Positions 5,202 to 6,128 of a stretch of DNA of 6,128 nt are shown piece after piece; the stretch's first letter is position 1, and the number at the start of each line of letters is the position of its first letter. Origin of the DNA: Sphingobacteriaceae bacterium (lineage in GTDB: Bacteria; Bacteroidota; Bacteroidia; Sphingobacteriales; Sphingobacteriaceae); contig CANHHZ010000117.1 of assembly GCA_947460275.1 (NCBI GenBank), forward strand, positions 1-6,128, in the 5' to 3' direction. The notes beneath the pieces were generated by a model. That model was not told where the DNA came from. It did not search any database and saw only the letters and a list, made by a program, of their open reading frames with translations. Made by a program: the position numbers and the translations under genes.

Positions 5202-5438
5202 ATGGACGACAAAATAATAGTTTATACTAATTTCGAAAACCCAATAGCAGCCAATATTGTTTTAACTCGCTTACAGGCTGCTGGATTTAATTGCTTTCTT
5301 TCGGGCGAAAACACCGCGGGTTTAAGAACATTTTTTGATGCTTCCATTAGTGGTATACAGTTGCACGTTTTTGAAAAAGATGTTGAAGACATTCAAAACC
5401 TTTTGGCTCAAGATGATTTTGATTTAGAAGAAGAGTAG
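5202..5438 (+). CDS. DUF2007 domain protein
   Basis: A 78-residue acidic cytoplasmic protein of the DUF2007 family, described in Pfam as a putative signal-transducing protein; no biochemical role is established. Visible features are the opening strand IIVYTNFENPIAANIVLTRLQAAGFNCFL (5-33), matching the family pattern of a strand, a helix that begins near a conserved Asn-Pro and a second strand, then GIQLHVFEKDVEDIQNLL (51-68), the conserved final strand and helix, and an Asp/Glu-rich tail ending DLEEE. The fold resembles a small ferredoxin-like (ACT/GlnB-like) domain by pattern only. The first Met fits the family start, which matters because the -7 box ends 4 bp before it. No Shine-Dalgarno is possible in so short a leader. 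The gene stands alone, divergent from rlmH, and ends before a strong bidirectional terminator. Confidence 0.85.
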   Translation: MDDKIIVYTNFENPIAANIVLTRLQAAGFNCFLSGENTAGLRTFFDASISGIQLHVFEKDVEDIQNLLAQDDFDLEEE

Positions 5439-5487
5439 TTGTTGCATTTGGCATTTCTGCTAAGCTATGTCAACATTTATATAAAAT

Positions 5488-5523
5488 AAAAAACCCGTTC
5501 AGTGTAAAACTAAACGGGTTTTT
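5488..5523. terminator. Bidirectional hairpin terminator
   Basis: AAAAACCCGTT (5489-5499) pairs with AACGGGTTTTT (5513-5523). Beyond a C/A mismatch, AGT (5501-5503) and ACT (5509-5511) can extend the stem around a 5-nt loop. A-rich on the left and T-rich on the right, it supplies a U run on either strand, so it can end both the DUF2007 transcript, whose stop is about 50 bp away, and the convergent aconitase transcript, whose stop is about 32 bp away. Confidence 0.92.
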
Positions 5524-5554
5524 ATATTAGTAAAGCTTTTGGCTTACCGATATG

Positions 5555-6128
5555 CTATAAACTAGCTTTAGCAGCTGCTTCTTTACGGATAATGTTAAGT
5601 GCACCACCAGCTTTAAACCAATCTATTTGTTGGGTATTGTAACTGTGGTTTACGTTAATGGTTTCGCTTGTTCCATCTGCGTGATGCAAAGCAATTTGCA
5701 AAGGTACGTTAGGCATAAAGTTGGTTAAGCCGATGATAGCTAAAGTATCATCTTCCAAAATTTTATCGTAATCGTTTTTGTCAACAAAAGTTAAGGCCAA
5801 CATCCCTTGTTTTTTAAGGTTAGTTTCGTGGATACGGGCAAAAGATTTTACCAATACCGCACGTACGCCTAAATGACGAGGTTCCATAGCTGCATGCTCA
5901 CGAGACGAGCCTTCGCCATAGTTTTCATCGCCTACTACAATTGAGCCCAATCCTGCAGCTTTGTAAGCACGTTGCGTGGCTGGTACAGGTCCGTATTCAC
6001 CAGTTAAGCTGTTTTTTACGTTATCGGTTTTATCGTTAAAATAGTTCACAGCACCAATCAACATATTGTTAGAAATGTTATCTAAGTGGCCACGGAATTT
6101 TAACCAAGGACCAGCCATAGAAATATGA
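5555..6128 (-). CDS. acn: Aconitate hydratase, C-terminal swivel domain (partial)
   Basis: Aconitase interconverts citrate and isocitrate in the TCA cycle in the cytoplasm. Only the last 190 or so residues are present; the frame is open to the right edge, so the start and the [4Fe-4S] cysteines lie outside. The visible part is the swivel domain, very close to mitochondrial aconitase. HIS precedes MAGPWLKFRGHLDNISNN, whose Arg (bases 6092-6094) corresponds to active-site Arg580 of the mitochondrial enzyme. DENYGEGSSREHAAMEPRHLG carries the substrate-binding Ser-Ser-Arg (642-644), and SFARIHETNLKKQG follows. Aligned from memory, the fragment needs no gaps between these sites. The ATG at 6116-6118 is an internal Met, not a start. 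The protein ends DWFKAGGALNIIRKEAAAKASL. Convergent with the DUF2007 gene, it shares the terminator at 5488-5523. It belongs to the mitochondrial-like class rather than AcnA/IRP or AcnB. Confidence 0.95.
   Translation of the reverse strand, partial: HISMAGPWLKFRGHLDNISNNMLIGAVNYFNDKTDNVKNSLTGEYGPVPATQRAYKAAGLGSIVVGDENYGEGSSREHAAMEPRHLGVRAVLVKSFARIHETNLKKQGMLALTFVDKNDYDKILEDDTLAIIGLTNFMPNVPLQIALHHADGTSETINVNHSYNTQQIDWFKAGGALNIIRKEAAAKASL

Noticed and set aside
6116..6118. ATG taken as the start of a stand-alone 187-aa aconitase swivel-domain protein (AcnX or LeuD-like).
   Set aside because: The frame continues upstream as His-Ile-Ser, matching the mitochondrial aconitase sequence around Ser571, up to the window edge. 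The Met is internal to a full-length aconitase.

Overview
The window looks like chromosomal DNA of a Bacteroidota bacterium, most likely a Sphingobacteriaceae member of the Pedobacter/Mucilaginibacter type. This rests on AT-rich DNA with very AT-rich intergenic gaps, genes largely without Shine-Dalgarno sequences, TAnnTTTG-type -7 promoter boxes, a DUF5606 protein and a Porin_10-like outer-membrane barrel. The genus is inferred from gene content and protein character, not from a database search.

Left part (1-3061, plus strand): a tightly packed, overlapping cluster holds the C-terminal end of lpxK (lipid A 4'-kinase), a trimeric-type purine nucleoside phosphorylase and a 666-residue secreted beta-barrel protein of the putative porin family. 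The 29-bp and 1-bp overlaps imply co-transcription and probably translational coupling. Middle part (3062-4411, plus strand): a cytoplasmic cyclophilin-type prolyl isomerase has its own -7 box. A 146-bp gap carrying a heptameric tandem repeat follows, and then a DUF5606 protein with a Lys/Ala-rich tail. A strong hairpin terminator closes this block.

Right part (4434-6128): rlmH (23S rRNA m3-pseudouridine-1915 methyltransferase) lies on the minus strand. Downstream of it on the same strand is a 42-residue ORF for a predicted single-pass membrane protein, whose stop codon runs into the terminator shared with the DUF5606 gene. rlmH is divergent from a DUF2007 gene on the plus strand; both have TAnnTTTG boxes in the 84-bp gap, and the DUF2007 box sits so close to its ATG that a leaderless mRNA is likely. 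A strong bidirectional terminator separates DUF2007 from the convergent C-terminal part of a mitochondrial-type aconitase, which runs off the right edge.

Most of this is housekeeping: lipid A synthesis, purine salvage, protein folding, ribosome modification and the TCA cycle. I see no mobile element, CRISPR array, defence system, tRNA or rRNA, and no intergenic stretch reaches 300 bp. The points most worth a second look are the small membrane-protein ORF beside rlmH, the heptamer repeat, the Asn-to-Asp change in the purine-binding site of the phosphorylase, and the probable leaderless DUF2007 transcript.
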